NCBI GenBank assembly: GCA_030539165.1
Contig: JAUNSO010000014.1
Location: 1 to 63,835 of the forward strand
DNA length: 63,835 nucleotides
Source: a bacterium
GTDB taxonomy: Bacteria > Bacillota > Clostridia > Lachnospirales > Lachnospiraceae
Reading direction: 5' to 3'
Numbering within the stretch: position 1 is the stretch's first letter; the number at the start of each line of letters is the position of its first letter. A model generated the notes under the pieces. The model made no database searches and was not told the origin of the DNA. It was given only the letters and a program-made list of their open reading frames with translations. The position numbers and the translations under genes were made by a program. Shown piece after piece: positions 42,645 through 51,060 of this stretch.

Positions 42645-45176
42645 TCAGAATCCCTTTTGCTCTGTCCGGTTGATGATATCATCCTGCAGTGATCTCGATA
42701 AGCCTGTGAATAATGCGCTGTAACCGGCTACACGGACTACCAGTGTCTTATAGTTCTCTGGATGTGCCTGTGCATCTAACAGCGTATCGCGATCGACGAC
42801 ATTGAACTGGATATGGCTGCCTTTCTGATCAAAATAGCCTTGGATAAATGCCACGAACTTTTCCAGTCCTTCTCTGCCTGACAACGCACTCGGGTGGAAC
42901 TTCTGATTCAACAGTGTGCCATTTGATGCAATACCGTGATCCAGCTTTGCAACTGAATTGACTGCTGCGGTCGGTCCATGTGTATCTCTGCCGGCCATTG
43001 GTGACACGCCATCTGCAATCGGTTCTCCGGCAAGTCTTCCATCCGGAGTAGCTCCCGTCTGTGCTCCCAGTGGTACATTTGCAGATACCGGATACAGCCC
43101 TGCCTGGAACTGTCCGCCTCGTGGATTTCTGTAATGCTCAAGTGGTCTGGTATAGGTATAGGCCACATCTCTTGCAAACTCATCTACGACTGCATCATCA
43201 TTTCCGAATTTCGGGATCTGTCCGATCAGTGCCAGCAGTTCATCATAGAATTTCTTCTTTTCAGGAGATACCGTATGATTGGTAATCATCTCAGCGATCT
43301 CGGAGACTTCCTTCTCTGTAATCTGCTTGCCTTCCTTGAGCAGTGCATTGACAACGGACTTGGTAACCTGCTCTGCCTGGCTCTGTGACAGGCCTCTTCC
43401 GTAATTATCTCTCAGTGCCTCTCTGTACTGTGCCAGAGTCAGCTTCTTTTCTTCAAACACGAGCTGTTTGACTGCATACAGGGAATCTGCCATATTGGCA
43501 ATGCCAAAGCCCTGTGGTCCGGTGAAATTGTAAACTGCACCACCCTCCTGTACTGACTTGCCTCTCTTCACGCAATCCTCTACCATGGAAGAAAGGAATG
43601 GCAGCGGGCATCTCTCCATATGTGCCTGATCGATGGCGTTATCCGCATTCACCAGCATTTCAATACAATAGATCATCTGTTTTTTATATGCATCATAGAA
43701 TTCCTCAAATGTCTTCATCGTGGTGATATCCTGTGTTGGAAGGCCCAACAGTTCACCCTGATCCATACCGCTTTCAAATACAAGTTCCAACGGTCTGCAC
43801 ATATTGAAGAATGCTGCATCGTGCCATCCATCTGTCTTGCCCATGATCTGTGGCTCCACGCAGCCGATGATGCAGTAGTTGCGTGCTTCAGCCAGAGTCA
43901 GACCACGGTTTAAAAGGGAGGGTATAATCACTTCATCATTATAGTAAGCCGGAACGCCAAGTCCGGTTCTTGTCAGCTTCGCTGCCTTGATCAAAAATTT
44001 GTGCGGTGATTTGTTCCACACACGTACAGATAAGGAAGGCTGTGGCAACATCACATGCATAGAAGCCTCAATGCACATGTAGGAAAGTTCATTGGTCACA
44101 TCTATGCCTTCCTCGTTCTGCCCACCTGCGATCAGATTCTGAAACAGACCATAGCCCGAGAATCCCTCTGCAGATGCTGCATCTCTGACCTTGTTCAGAT
44201 CATTCAGCTTCACCCAGATACAGTCCATCAGTTCCTGTGCAAACTCCTGTGTGATCTTTCCTGCTTTGATATCCTTTTGATAATAAGGATACATATACTG
44301 GTCAAAACGTCCCGGGGAAATGGAATGTCCGCTTCCCTCTGTCTGCAGCAGATACTGTACGAACCAGAAAGACTGGCATGCTTCATAAAAGGATGTTGCG
44401 CCCTTCGCCGGTACTCTCTCACAATTTTGTGCGATCAGCTGCAGCTCCTGTTTACGGATCGGATCTGACTCCTTCGCTGCCATGTCCTGTGCCAGCTTTG
44501 CATATCTCTTTGCATATGCGATGACTGCCTCCAGACTCTCTATCACTGCTTCGAGGAAATGACCCTTTGTCTGGTAATTTCCGTCCGCTACACTGCATCC
44601 TGCCAGTTCCTCTTTCACTTCTCTCAGAATACCTTCATAACCGACTGCCAGCACCTGATCATAATGTACGCAAATATGGCCTACACCGTTATAAAAGTAA
44701 TTACCCGGCGTAAACACATTGTGATCAATCATTTTCTTTGCCTGATCATCCATATAGGCAGAGGCCAGCTCACAGTTCGTCTTACCCTTCCAGTATGGGT
44801 AAACCTCCCGTAGCTGCTTCTTCGTATCTTCTGATATGTAAAACGGATCCGCGGCTCTTGTCGCCACCGTGTCAAACTCATCCTCCAGCCATGAGTAGGA
44901 ATACTCCGGGAAGGTCTGACATCCTCTGGGTGCCTTTGTGGCACTGCCTACGATCAGCTCCTGATCACGAATCGTGATCGGAATATGACGCAAAATATGA
45001 GACAAGGCTTTGGCACGCCTCGTAATCACGGGCATGCCTTCCGTTTCTTTATATGATTCTGTCACCAGAACTGCTCTGTCGGACTCGATCTCCGGCATAT
45101 TTTTATACAGATCTTCTATTAGTTTTGGAATTCTGGGACTCCTTGCAATATCAAACTCTGATTCATGAGCAGCCAT
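42645..45176 (-). CDS. Glycyl-radical 1,2-propanediol dehydratase (B12-independent)
   Basis: 843 residues. Active-site loop YCIIGCVEP with the thiyl-forming Cys439 and Glu441, and C-terminal glycyl-radical motif RVAGYSALF with Gly818. The GCVEP sequence is the diol/glycerol-dehydratase variant, not the pyruvate formate-lyase type. It dehydrates (S)-1,2-propanediol to propionaldehyde in the compartment, oxygen-sensitive and strictly anaerobic. AGGAG precedes ATG 45176. I see no separate N-terminal targeting extension; RIPKLIEDLY near residues 15-24 belongs to the usual enzyme start. Confidence 0.95.
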   Translation of the reverse strand: MAAHESEFDIARSPRIPKLIEDLYKNMPEIESDRAVLVTESYKETEGMPVITRRAKALSHILRHIPITIRDQELIVGSATKAPRGCQTFPEYSYSWLEDEFDTVATRAADPFYISEDTKKQLREVYPYWKGKTNCELASAYMDDQAKKMIDHNVFTPGNYFYNGVGHICVHYDQVLAVGYEGILREVKEELAGCSVADGNYQTKGHFLEAVIESLEAVIAYAKRYAKLAQDMAAKESDPIRKQELQLIAQNCERVPAKGATSFYEACQSFWFVQYLLQTEGSGHSISPGRFDQYMYPYYQKDIKAGKITQEFAQELMDCIWVKLNDLNKVRDAASAEGFSGYGLFQNLIAGGQNEEGIDVTNELSYMCIEASMHVMLPQPSLSVRVWNKSPHKFLIKAAKLTRTGLGVPAYYNDEVIIPSLLNRGLTLAEARNYCIIGCVEPQIMGKTDGWHDAAFFNMCRPLELVFESGMDQGELLGLPTQDITTMKTFEEFYDAYKKQMIYCIEMLVNADNAIDQAHMERCPLPFLSSMVEDCVKRGKSVQEGGAVYNFTGPQGFGIANMADSLYAVKQLVFEEKKLTLAQYREALRDNYGRGLSQSQAEQVTKSVVNALLKEGKQITEKEVSEIAEMITNHTVSPEKKKFYDELLALIGQIPKFGNDDAVVDEFARDVAYTYTRPLEHYRNPRGGQFQAGLYPVSANVPLGAQTGATPDGRLAGEPIADGVSPMAGRDTHGPTAAVNSVAKLDHGIASNGTLLNQKFHPSALSGREGLEKFVAFIQGYFDQKGSHIQFNVVDRDTLLDAQAHPENYKTLVVRVAGYSALFTGLSRSLQDDIINRTEQKGF

Positions 45177-45188
45177 TTATATTCTCCT

Positions 45189-45947
45189 TTACTGATTCAA
45201 CTGAGCCATCACAGCCTTTGTAATCTGTGCAACCAGTTCCTCCTGGCTCATATTTCCTGCCTGTTCATGATGCAGCATCGCTTTTCCGGGATGTTTGCCC
45301 TGCATGCCGAACTGCTGTCTCAGGTCAACTAATTTCTCTACTTCCTTCTCAGGTATTTCCTTCGGTCCGCCGAGCTGCTTGGAGATAAATAGCAGCTGTG
45401 CATAGAACTCGACTGACTCCATCTTGTGATAAGCTGCTAACAGAGAATTGGAGTAAGTCAACGCTCCGTGATTCTCTAACAGTACGGCATCGTATGTCTG
45501 CAGGAACTGTGATACCGCATCCGGTATTTCCATCGTAGAGGGTGTTCCGTACGGTGCGATCGGTACTGTACCGAGTGCTATGATTGCTTCCGGCATAATC
45601 GGCTGATCCAGGGGAATGCCTGCAATTGCAAAGCCTGTTGCATACATCGGATGTGCATGCACAACGGACTGTACATCAGGTCTCTCTGCATAGACTCTCA
45701 TATGCATCTTGATCTCGCTGGACGGCTTGAAATTACCGTTTGCCTGCAGTACCTTTCCTTCTTTATCTACCTTACATATATAATCAGGTGTCATGAATCC
45801 TTTGCTGACGCCGGTCGGTGTGCACAGGAACTCGTTCTCTGAGAGCTTCACTGATATATTGCCGTCATTTGCTGCAACCATCCCTCTGTCATAGATTCTC
45901 TTACCGATATCACAAATCTGTTTTTTGATCTCGTATTCCGATACCAT
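45189..45947 (-). CDS. Class II aldolase (L-fuculose/rhamnulose-1-phosphate aldolase), second copy, with C-terminal encapsulation peptide
   Basis: 252 residues from ATG 45947 (GGAG eight bases upstream; ATG 45956 overlaps that site). The same domain as the copy at 40156-40959, with VVHAHPMYATGFAIAG and ENHGALTYSNS, ending in the amphipathic helix QEELVAQITKAVMAQLNQ. Its linker is short and lacks cysteines. First gene of the microcompartment operon. The two copies may serve rhamnulose-1-P and fuculose-1-P respectively, or provide dosage; sequence alone does not decide. Confidence 0.9.
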   Translation of the reverse strand: MVSEYEIKKQICDIGKRIYDRGMVAANDGNISVKLSENEFLCTPTGVSKGFMTPDYICKVDKEGKVLQANGNFKPSSEIKMHMRVYAERPDVQSVVHAHPMYATGFAIAGIPLDQPIMPEAIIALGTVPIAPYGTPSTMEIPDAVSQFLQTYDAVLLENHGALTYSNSLLAAYHKMESVEFYAQLLFISKQLGGPKEIPEKEVEKLVDLRQQFGMQGKHPGKAMLHHEQAGNMSQEELVAQITKAVMAQLNQ

Positions 45948-45970
45948 ATTCAACATCTCCTTGTTTGTGT

Positions 45971-45990
45971 GTTGTTTTTGTTTGTTTTTC
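45971..45990 (-). promoter_or_regulatory. ACAAA-rich repeat downstream of the microcompartment promoter (candidate DeoR site)
   Basis: GTTGTTTTTGTTTGTTTTTC on the plus strand; the same sequence with one additional T occurs at 46064-46084, so a matching pair flanks the promoter. DeoR-family proteins commonly bind repeated A/T-rich motifs of this kind. Confidence 0.55.
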
Positions 45991-46004
45991 TTTTGTTTAA
46001 TTGG

Positions 46005-46033
46005 ATTTTAGCACATGTCTAAGCATAAATCAA
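46005..46033 (-). promoter_or_regulatory. Promoter of the microcompartment operon
   Basis: On the minus strand TTGATT (46028-46033), 17-bp spacer, TAAAAT (46005-46010), 58 bp before the first aldolase start. It is the only good promoter I find for the long run of genes down to rhaM. Confidence 0.75.
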
Positions 46034-46063
46034 CCCCTAAATCTTGTTTTTCGTTGTTTATTT

Positions 46064-46084
46064 GTTGTTTTTTGTTTGTTTTTC
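46064..46084 (-). promoter_or_regulatory. ACAAA-rich repeat upstream of the microcompartment promoter (candidate DeoR site)
   Basis: 21-bp copy of the 45971-45990 repeat, 31 bp upstream of the -35. Further TTGTT units lie between (46044-46063). Confidence 0.55.
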
Positions 46085-46103
46085 ATGTGAATTCAAAAGA
46101 AAC

Positions 46104-46146
46104 AAAAAAACAAGGCAATGTCATGATGACGATGCCTTGTTTTTTG
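46104..46146. terminator. Bidirectional intrinsic terminator
   Basis: Stem ACAAGGCA (46110-46117) / TGCCTTGT (46133-46140) extended by an A run (46104-46110) and a T run (46140-46145). On the minus strand it ends the fucU unit after the small gene at 46186-46623. Confidence 0.82.
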
Positions 46147-46185
46147 TCTGGATATCAGATCATACAGTAAAGCAGATGCCTTTCC

Positions 46186-46623
46186 TTAAAATATCCCAAA
46201 GATCTTCTCACGAAAAGCGCTGTACAGCTTTTCATAAGTCGTATATCCGATGTTGCTGTCCTTGAAGGTCGAGCCCCACAGACTGCAGATACTTTTTGCA
46301 ATCAGGTCTGCCTGCTCACTCCCGGTCAGCAGCAATGCAGGAAATGTATAGTAAATCATGAAGAAATTCAAGTCTGCCTGCATACGGGATTTCATACGGC
46401 CCTTCACAGAAAAAGCATCCTGAACTGCTTTTACAAAAACTGCGGCAATCTCTTTGGCTGCTGCCTCATGATCCTCCGCCTGCTCTGTATAGGCTGTCAT
46501 CTCCTCGAAATAGTGACCGTTTCTTTTCCGAAACGCGGTCATATTTTTCTCATAGGAAGCTTTCTTTAGTTTCTTCATCATGTCTGTCATTCCGTCAAAT
46601 AGATTCTCTACATGTTCCAGCAT
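46186..46623 (-). CDS. Small helical protein of unknown function
   Basis: 145 residues, GGAGG before ATG 46623. Almost entirely helical, with MLEHVENLFDGMTDMMKKLKKAS at the start, a charged middle and FFMIYYTFPALLLTGSEQADLI near 90-112. The overall pattern resembles the ligand-binding half of a TetR-type protein, but I see no DNA-binding helix-turn-helix, so a complete TetR repressor is unlikely. It lies downstream of fucU and has its own candidate promoter embedded in an inverted repeat. I do not recognise a function. Confidence 0.6.
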   Translation of the reverse strand: MLEHVENLFDGMTDMMKKLKKASYEKNMTAFRKRNGHYFEEMTAYTEQAEDHEAAAKEIAAVFVKAVQDAFSVKGRMKSRMQADLNFFMIYYTFPALLLTGSEQADLIAKSICSLWGSTFKDSNIGYTTYEKLYSAFREKIFGIF

Positions 46624-46644
46624 ATGAAACCTCCGTTTTTATCA

Positions 46645-46688
46645 ATCAGGGATAAAGTCATTACACCTAAGTATACCTTATCCCTGAT
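46645..46688. repeat. Inverted repeat flanking the -10 of the small helical gene
   Basis: Perfect 11-bp arms ATCAGGGATAA (46645-46655) and TTATCCCTGAT (46678-46688), 22 nt apart, centre-to-centre 33 bp. The -10 lies between them and no U tract follows, so an operator is more likely than a terminator. Confidence 0.6.
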
Positions 46689-46699
46689 CATACAGTCAA
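46670..46699 (-). promoter_or_regulatory. Candidate promoter of the small helical gene
   Basis: On the minus strand TTGACT (46694-46699), 18-bp spacer, TATACT (46670-46675), immediately past the fucU stop. Confidence 0.55.
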
Positions 46700-46700
46700 A

Positions 46701-47141
46701 TTAATCAACTACAACACCCTTCTGCAGCATGATATTAGCATACAGTGCTGATTCTCCCGTTGCAATGATTGCATAGACCTTTTTTGCTTCCTCATAGAAT
46801 GCAAAACGCTCGATGTTGCCGACTGCGCTTGCGCCTCTTTGATCATATTTTGCTACGATTTCCTTATAGGTATCCCAGATCGGTGTTTCGACCGGATCAC
46901 CCTTCATGACCTCCATGAGGTTTACAGGATGCTCTACATAAGAGTCCAGTGGAAATACCTGCAGGATTGCATCCAGCAGCTCCGGAACTCCGTGTCCGTC
47001 ACAACGGATCACAATTGCATCCTTTCCCATAGACTCAGCCGGAAAATTGCCGTCTGAAATCACGATTCTGTCACTATGTCCCATCTCTGCCAGAACCTTC
47101 AGAAGTTCCGGAGAGAGAATTTTCGGTATACCCTTTAACAT
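46701..47141 (-). CDS. fucU: FucU/RbsD family sugar mutarotase
   Basis: 146 residues, the FucU length: MLKGIPKILSPELLKVLAEM, GHSDRIVISDGNFPAES with the catalytic His22, VIRCDGHGVPELLDAIL, RFAFYEEAKKVYAII. It interconverts sugar anomers in the cytoplasm. The match is to the fucose branch rather than RbsD, but the surrounding genes point to a tagatose or galactitol-type substrate and to a ribose-type importer, so the natural sugar is open. Follows the binding-protein gene past a hairpin at 47170-47199. Confidence 0.9.
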   Translation of the reverse strand: MLKGIPKILSPELLKVLAEMGHSDRIVISDGNFPAESMGKDAIVIRCDGHGVPELLDAILQVFPLDSYVEHPVNLMEVMKGDPVETPIWDTYKEIVAKYDQRGASAVGNIERFAFYEEAKKVYAIIATGESALYANIMLQKGVVVD

Positions 47142-47169
47142 ATTATCATTCCTCCATGTCTATGTTTTA

Positions 47170-47199
47170 AAAGGAACCGGAATGACTTCCGGTTCCTTT
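47170..47199 (-). terminator. Hairpin between the binding-protein gene and fucU
   Basis: Perfect 13-bp arms AAAGGAACCGGAA (47170-47182) / TTCCGGTTCCTTT (47187-47199), loop of 4; a short U run follows on the minus strand. It is intra-operonic, so partial termination or 3' stabilisation of binding-protein mRNA would lower fucU expression. Confidence 0.78.
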
Positions 47200-47239
47200 A
47201 TTATTAACACATTACTGTAAACATTTTTCCTAGATGAGA

Positions 47240-48412
47240 TCAGTCATAAAGGTTAGGAGCGATAGAATCGTCTTCCATGTTTGTTGAATCATACCAGTAA
47301 CCATCTGTAGCAACGTCTGCAACTGTCTTGCCATCAGCGATGTCCTTCAGAACGTCAACTGTTGTGATACCCATTGCTAAAGGAGACTGTGTAACAGCAC
47401 CGAACATCTTGCCGTCTTTGATAGCGCCCTTGATAACTGAACCAGCGTCAAAGCCTGCTGCTAAGATTGTAGATGCAGGATCTGTTCCTAATACATTCAG
47501 GTTATCATTAGCTGTCAAGATACCTTCTGCTGCAACCTGGTTTGAACCGAACATACCGATTGTATCTGCTTTGTTCAGGATAACTGATGCCTCTGTAGCA
47601 CACAGCTCAACTGTTGTCTGTGCCGGAACAGCAACCTCGATGATGATATCAGCTGAAGCCTCGTCACCCTTATCCTTACATCCGCTTACATAGTAGTCAT
47701 TACCAACAACTGCAACTTTCTTTCCGTCAGCTGTTGCAAGCTCAGCAAACTTGTCGATGAATCCAAGACCACGGCTTGTGATAGACTCTGAAGTAGCTTC
47801 CTGGTTAACTTCACCGATTCTAACCGGTGCTGTAGCTGAAGCGATCTTATCCTTTAATGCTGCGTAAAGGTTATCAGCTGCTGTAGCGCCTGCGCCATAG
47901 TTGTCTGTAGCGATTGTTGAAAGTACTGATCCTGCCGGAGCATTCGGGATACCTGAGTCGAAACATACTACAGGGATTCCTTTGTCCATAGCTGTCTGCA
48001 GAGCATCAAGACATGCATCCTGATCACATGCTGCAAGGCCGATTCCGTTAGGAGCGTTGTTAATTGCGTTATTTAACATGTTAACCTGATCAGCGATATC
48101 TGATTCAGCGTTAGGACCTGTACAATTAACCTTAACACCAAGTTTCTCAGCTTCCTGGTTAACACCAGTCACTGCTGCCTGCCAATATGATGACTGATAG
48201 CTCTTTACGATGATTTCAAATGAGTAATCACCTGAAGCTGCTGCGTCTGCTGCGGGTGCTTCTGCTGCTGCGTCTTCTGCAGGAGCTGCTTCCTCTGCTG
48301 CGGGTGCCTCTGCTGCTGCAGGAGCTGCCTCTTCTGTCTTAGCGCCGCATCCGGCTAACAGTGTAGCTACCATAGCTACTGACAAGAGTGTTGCTAATAC
48401 TTTCTTTTTCAT
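47240..48412 (-). CDS. Sugar-binding lipoprotein of the ribose-type ABC transporter
   Basis: 390 residues. Signal peptide with lipobox LAGC (Cys22), an Ala/Glu/Pro linker to about 60, then a Peripla_BP_4 domain (FEIIVKSYQSSYWQAAVTGVNQ, AESDIADQVNMLNNAINNAPNG, CFDSGIPNAPAGS, GAVTQSPLAMGITTV). Works with the two permeases and the ATPase encoded upstream. The final gene of the transporter set, unlike the common order with the binding protein first. Confidence 0.92.
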   Translation of the reverse strand: MKKKVLATLLSVAMVATLLAGCGAKTEEAAPAAAEAPAAEEAAPAEDAAAEAPAADAAASGDYSFEIIVKSYQSSYWQAAVTGVNQEAEKLGVKVNCTGPNAESDIADQVNMLNNAINNAPNGIGLAACDQDACLDALQTAMDKGIPVVCFDSGIPNAPAGSVLSTIATDNYGAGATAADNLYAALKDKIASATAPVRIGEVNQEATSESITSRGLGFIDKFAELATADGKKVAVVGNDYYVSGCKDKGDEASADIIIEVAVPAQTTVELCATEASVILNKADTIGMFGSNQVAAEGILTANDNLNVLGTDPASTILAAGFDAGSVIKGAIKDGKMFGAVTQSPLAMGITTVDVLKDIADGKTVADVATDGYWYDSTNMEDDSIAPNLYD

Positions 48413-48493
48413 TACGAATCCTCCTTTTAGTTACTACTGTTTAATAGTTTTTATATGTAACTGCCTTAGCAGTCTCATATCGTGATAAAATGA

Positions 48494-49498
48494 TCAAACC
48501 TTTGCTCTTTTTCTTTTGATGATATCTACCAGTACCGCTGCGATCAGAACCATACCTGTGATGATCTGCTGCCAGTTTGCCTGCAGTCCGATATAAGGAA
48601 GTCCTGTTTTCAGCAGACAGATAACGAATACACCAATCAGTGAACCTTCTATACTGCCTGCGCCGCCTGTCGCAGACACACCGCCGATGATAGCACCACC
48701 GATTGCCTCAAGCTCGAAGCCTGCGCCTGTACCCGGCTGAACTGTCGCGAATACTGCTGAATAAGCGATTGCTGCAAGTCCTGCAAATAATCCTGAGATT
48801 GCATATGCCATAATATGATAGAACTTCACATTAACGCCTGACAGGATTGTCGCTTCTTTATTACTTCCGATAGCAATTGTGTATCGACCTACCTTTGTAT
48901 GATTCAGCACAAATGCCATAATCAATACCAGAATCAATATCCAGAGAAATCCAATCGGTATCTGGGTTCCGTTCACATTGATCTTAAAGATCGTTCTGAA
49001 CCAGCTACCTTCAGATCCGGCTGTCGGCCATGATATACCAAATCGCTGTGAACACAGAGAGCCAAGACCTCTTGTAATCATGCAGGTACACAATGTTGCA
49101 AGGAACGGTGGCAGATTCATACCTGCAACCAGTACTCCGTTCAAAATACCAATGACAATACCGAATACCACGCTGACTAATAACCCTGCTCCTGTCGGCC
49201 ATCCACAGTGTAAAACCAGATATCCTCCTGCCAGTGAATAACAAATCAGGCCTGTACCGATGGACAAATCTACACCACCCGTAATCAACGGGAATGTAAC
49301 ACCGATTGCCATCAATGCAATGTAGTAAGAATAATCCAGAATACTCATTGCAGTTGAATATTTCCTGAAGTCAGGACTCATGAGACAGAAGAATGCATAT
49401 AAAGCAATGACTACCAAAAATACAATGAACTTCTGTCCTCCCAGTTTTGACACCACCGATTTTTTCTTCAAAGCCGGTGCGCTTACATTGTTACTCAT
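48494..49498 (-). CDS. Sugar ABC transporter permease (RbsC type)
   Basis: 334 residues; AGGAGG before ATG 49498. First helix about 25-45, signature FPLITGGVDLSIGTGLI, coupling loop AIGSNKEATILSGVNVKFYH, GGAIIGGVSATGGAGS. With the different permease at 51061-52032 it probably makes a heterodimeric channel. Closest match in the window is the truncated permease at the left edge. Confidence 0.92.
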   Translation of the reverse strand: MSNNVSAPALKKKSVVSKLGGQKFIVFLVVIALYAFFCLMSPDFRKYSTAMSILDYSYYIALMAIGVTFPLITGGVDLSIGTGLICYSLAGGYLVLHCGWPTGAGLLVSVVFGIVIGILNGVLVAGMNLPPFLATLCTCMITRGLGSLCSQRFGISWPTAGSEGSWFRTIFKINVNGTQIPIGFLWILILVLIMAFVLNHTKVGRYTIAIGSNKEATILSGVNVKFYHIMAYAISGLFAGLAAIAYSAVFATVQPGTGAGFELEAIGGAIIGGVSATGGAGSIEGSLIGVFVICLLKTGLPYIGLQANWQQIITGMVLIAAVLVDIIKRKRAKV

Positions 49499-49509
49499 GT
49501 TTTCCCCTC

Positions 49510-51006
49510 CTAACTTATCTCTCGTGTTGCCATATTCATGATCAGTTCCTGGGAAGCCTCTTCAATGCCGATCTCGCCGGTCTTCTTTCCCTCACACATG
49601 ATTACGATACGGTCACTCATACGCAATATCTCAGTCATTTCAGAAGAAATCATGATGATTGATTTTCCTTCTTCAGTTAATTTATTCATGAGCTTATAAA
49701 TCTCGCTCTTGGCCCCGACATCAATACCTCTGGTAGGCTCATCGAATATCAGGATATCACAGTTCTTGACCAGCCACTTTGCGATAACAACCTTCTGCTG
49801 ATTACCGCCTGACAGATTCACTACCAGCTGATCTACACTCGGTGTCTTGGTTGCCAGCGAATCAACATATTTCTGTGTCACATCGTGCTCAGCCTTTTTA
49901 TCAATGAACAATCCCTTCATATAATCTTCCAGACAAGCCATTGTAGAATTCTCTGCAATTGTCTTCTGTACTACAATTCCGTATCTCTTACGGTCCTCAG
50001 ACAGATAACCGATTCCGTGATTAACAGCATCCTCAGGAGAATTAATGATGACCTTTTCTCCGTTCACGTAGATGTCTCCGCTTTCCTTTGGATCAGCACC
50101 AAAGATCGCTCTGGCTGTCTCTGTACGTCCGGCACCCATCAACCCTGAGAATCCAAGGATTTCACCCTTTTTCAGTTCAAAGCTGACATCCTGTACCATC
50201 TTGCCTGCATTCAGGTGCTCTACCTTTAATACAACAGGTGCATCCGGTGCAACCATACTCTTCTGTTTCGGATCTTCATAGATAACACGGCCTACCATCA
50301 TGTTGATGATATCACTCTTTGTACATTCCTCTGTGATCAGAGTCCCTACATAGCCGCCATCACGCATAACCGTTACACGGTCTGTAATGACTTTGATCTC
50401 ATCCATACGATGAGAGATATATACGATACCAAGATTCTGCTTTCTCAGATCACGTATGATCTTAAACAGTTCCTCTATTTCTGCTTCTGTCAGTGCTGCT
50501 GAAGGCTCATCAAAGATAATGACCTTTGCTTCATGTGAGATAGCCTTTGCGATTTCACACATCTGCTGTTTGCCGACAGTCAGGTTACTCATGGTTTCAT
50601 TTGGATCAATGTCAATGTTCAGTCTGTCAAACAGCTTCTTTGCTTCCTCATTCATCTTCTTGTCATCAATGCCGATACCCTTTTTGAACTCACGTCCGAT
50701 AAAGATATTCTGTGCAACAGTCAGATGGCCAAGCATATTCAACTCCTGATGTACAATGACAATACCTGCATCCTGTGCTTCTCTTGTATTATGAAACTCT
50801 ACTTCTTTTCCTTCATATGTAATCGTTCCGGAATCCTTTGTATAGATACCCGTCAGAACCTTCATCAAGGTTGACTTGCCGGCACCGTTCTCACCCATCA
50901 GTGCATGTACTTCTCCGGTCTTGACTTCAAAATCAACCTGATCCAGCGCATGTACTCCGGGGAAAGATTTATCGATTCCTTTCATCGTTAAGATTACGTC
51001 GCCCAT
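49510..51006 (-). CDS. Sugar ABC transporter ATP-binding protein with two nucleotide-binding domains
   Basis: 498 residues: GENGAGKST, LTVGKQQMCEIAKAISHE, VIIFDEPSAALTEAEI; second half GLMGAGRTETARAIFGAD, LSGGNQQKVVIAKWLV, ILIFDEPTRGIDVGAKSEI. Fused double ABC protein driving the transporter with both permeases. Strongly similar throughout to the ATPase at 297-1805, including FKIIRDL and MVGRVIYEDPKQKS, so the two transporters arose by duplication. Confidence 0.94.
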   Translation of the reverse strand: MGDVILTMKGIDKSFPGVHALDQVDFEVKTGEVHALMGENGAGKSTLMKVLTGIYTKDSGTITYEGKEVEFHNTREAQDAGIVIVHQELNMLGHLTVAQNIFIGREFKKGIGIDDKKMNEEAKKLFDRLNIDIDPNETMSNLTVGKQQMCEIAKAISHEAKVIIFDEPSAALTEAEIEELFKIIRDLRKQNLGIVYISHRMDEIKVITDRVTVMRDGGYVGTLITEECTKSDIINMMVGRVIYEDPKQKSMVAPDAPVVLKVEHLNAGKMVQDVSFELKKGEILGFSGLMGAGRTETARAIFGADPKESGDIYVNGEKVIINSPEDAVNHGIGYLSEDRKRYGIVVQKTIAENSTMACLEDYMKGLFIDKKAEHDVTQKYVDSLATKTPSVDQLVVNLSGGNQQKVVIAKWLVKNCDILIFDEPTRGIDVGAKSEIYKLMNKLTEEGKSIIMISSEMTEILRMSDRIVIMCEGKKTGEIGIEEASQELIMNMATREIS

Positions 51007-51060
51007 TCTCTTACCTTCACCCTTTCTTATCCGTCTTGACTTTCCAATTGTGCTTTGTGA

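Noticed and set aside
42645..45176. Pyruvate formate-lyase annotation for the large glycyl-radical enzyme
   Set aside because: The active site reads GCVEP with a single radical-forming Cys, and the gene sits among microcompartment genes; formate-lyases have adjacent cysteines and a different context.
46186..46623. Complete TetR repressor
   Set aside because: Only the helical ligand-domain-like pattern is seen; no helix-turn-helix in the first 50 residues.
48280..48350. Low-complexity Ala/Glu/Pro coding tract as a repeat element (also at 19320-19420 and 63535-63640)
   Set aside because: These are the post-lipobox linkers of three binding lipoproteins, common in this bacterial family, not mobile repeats.
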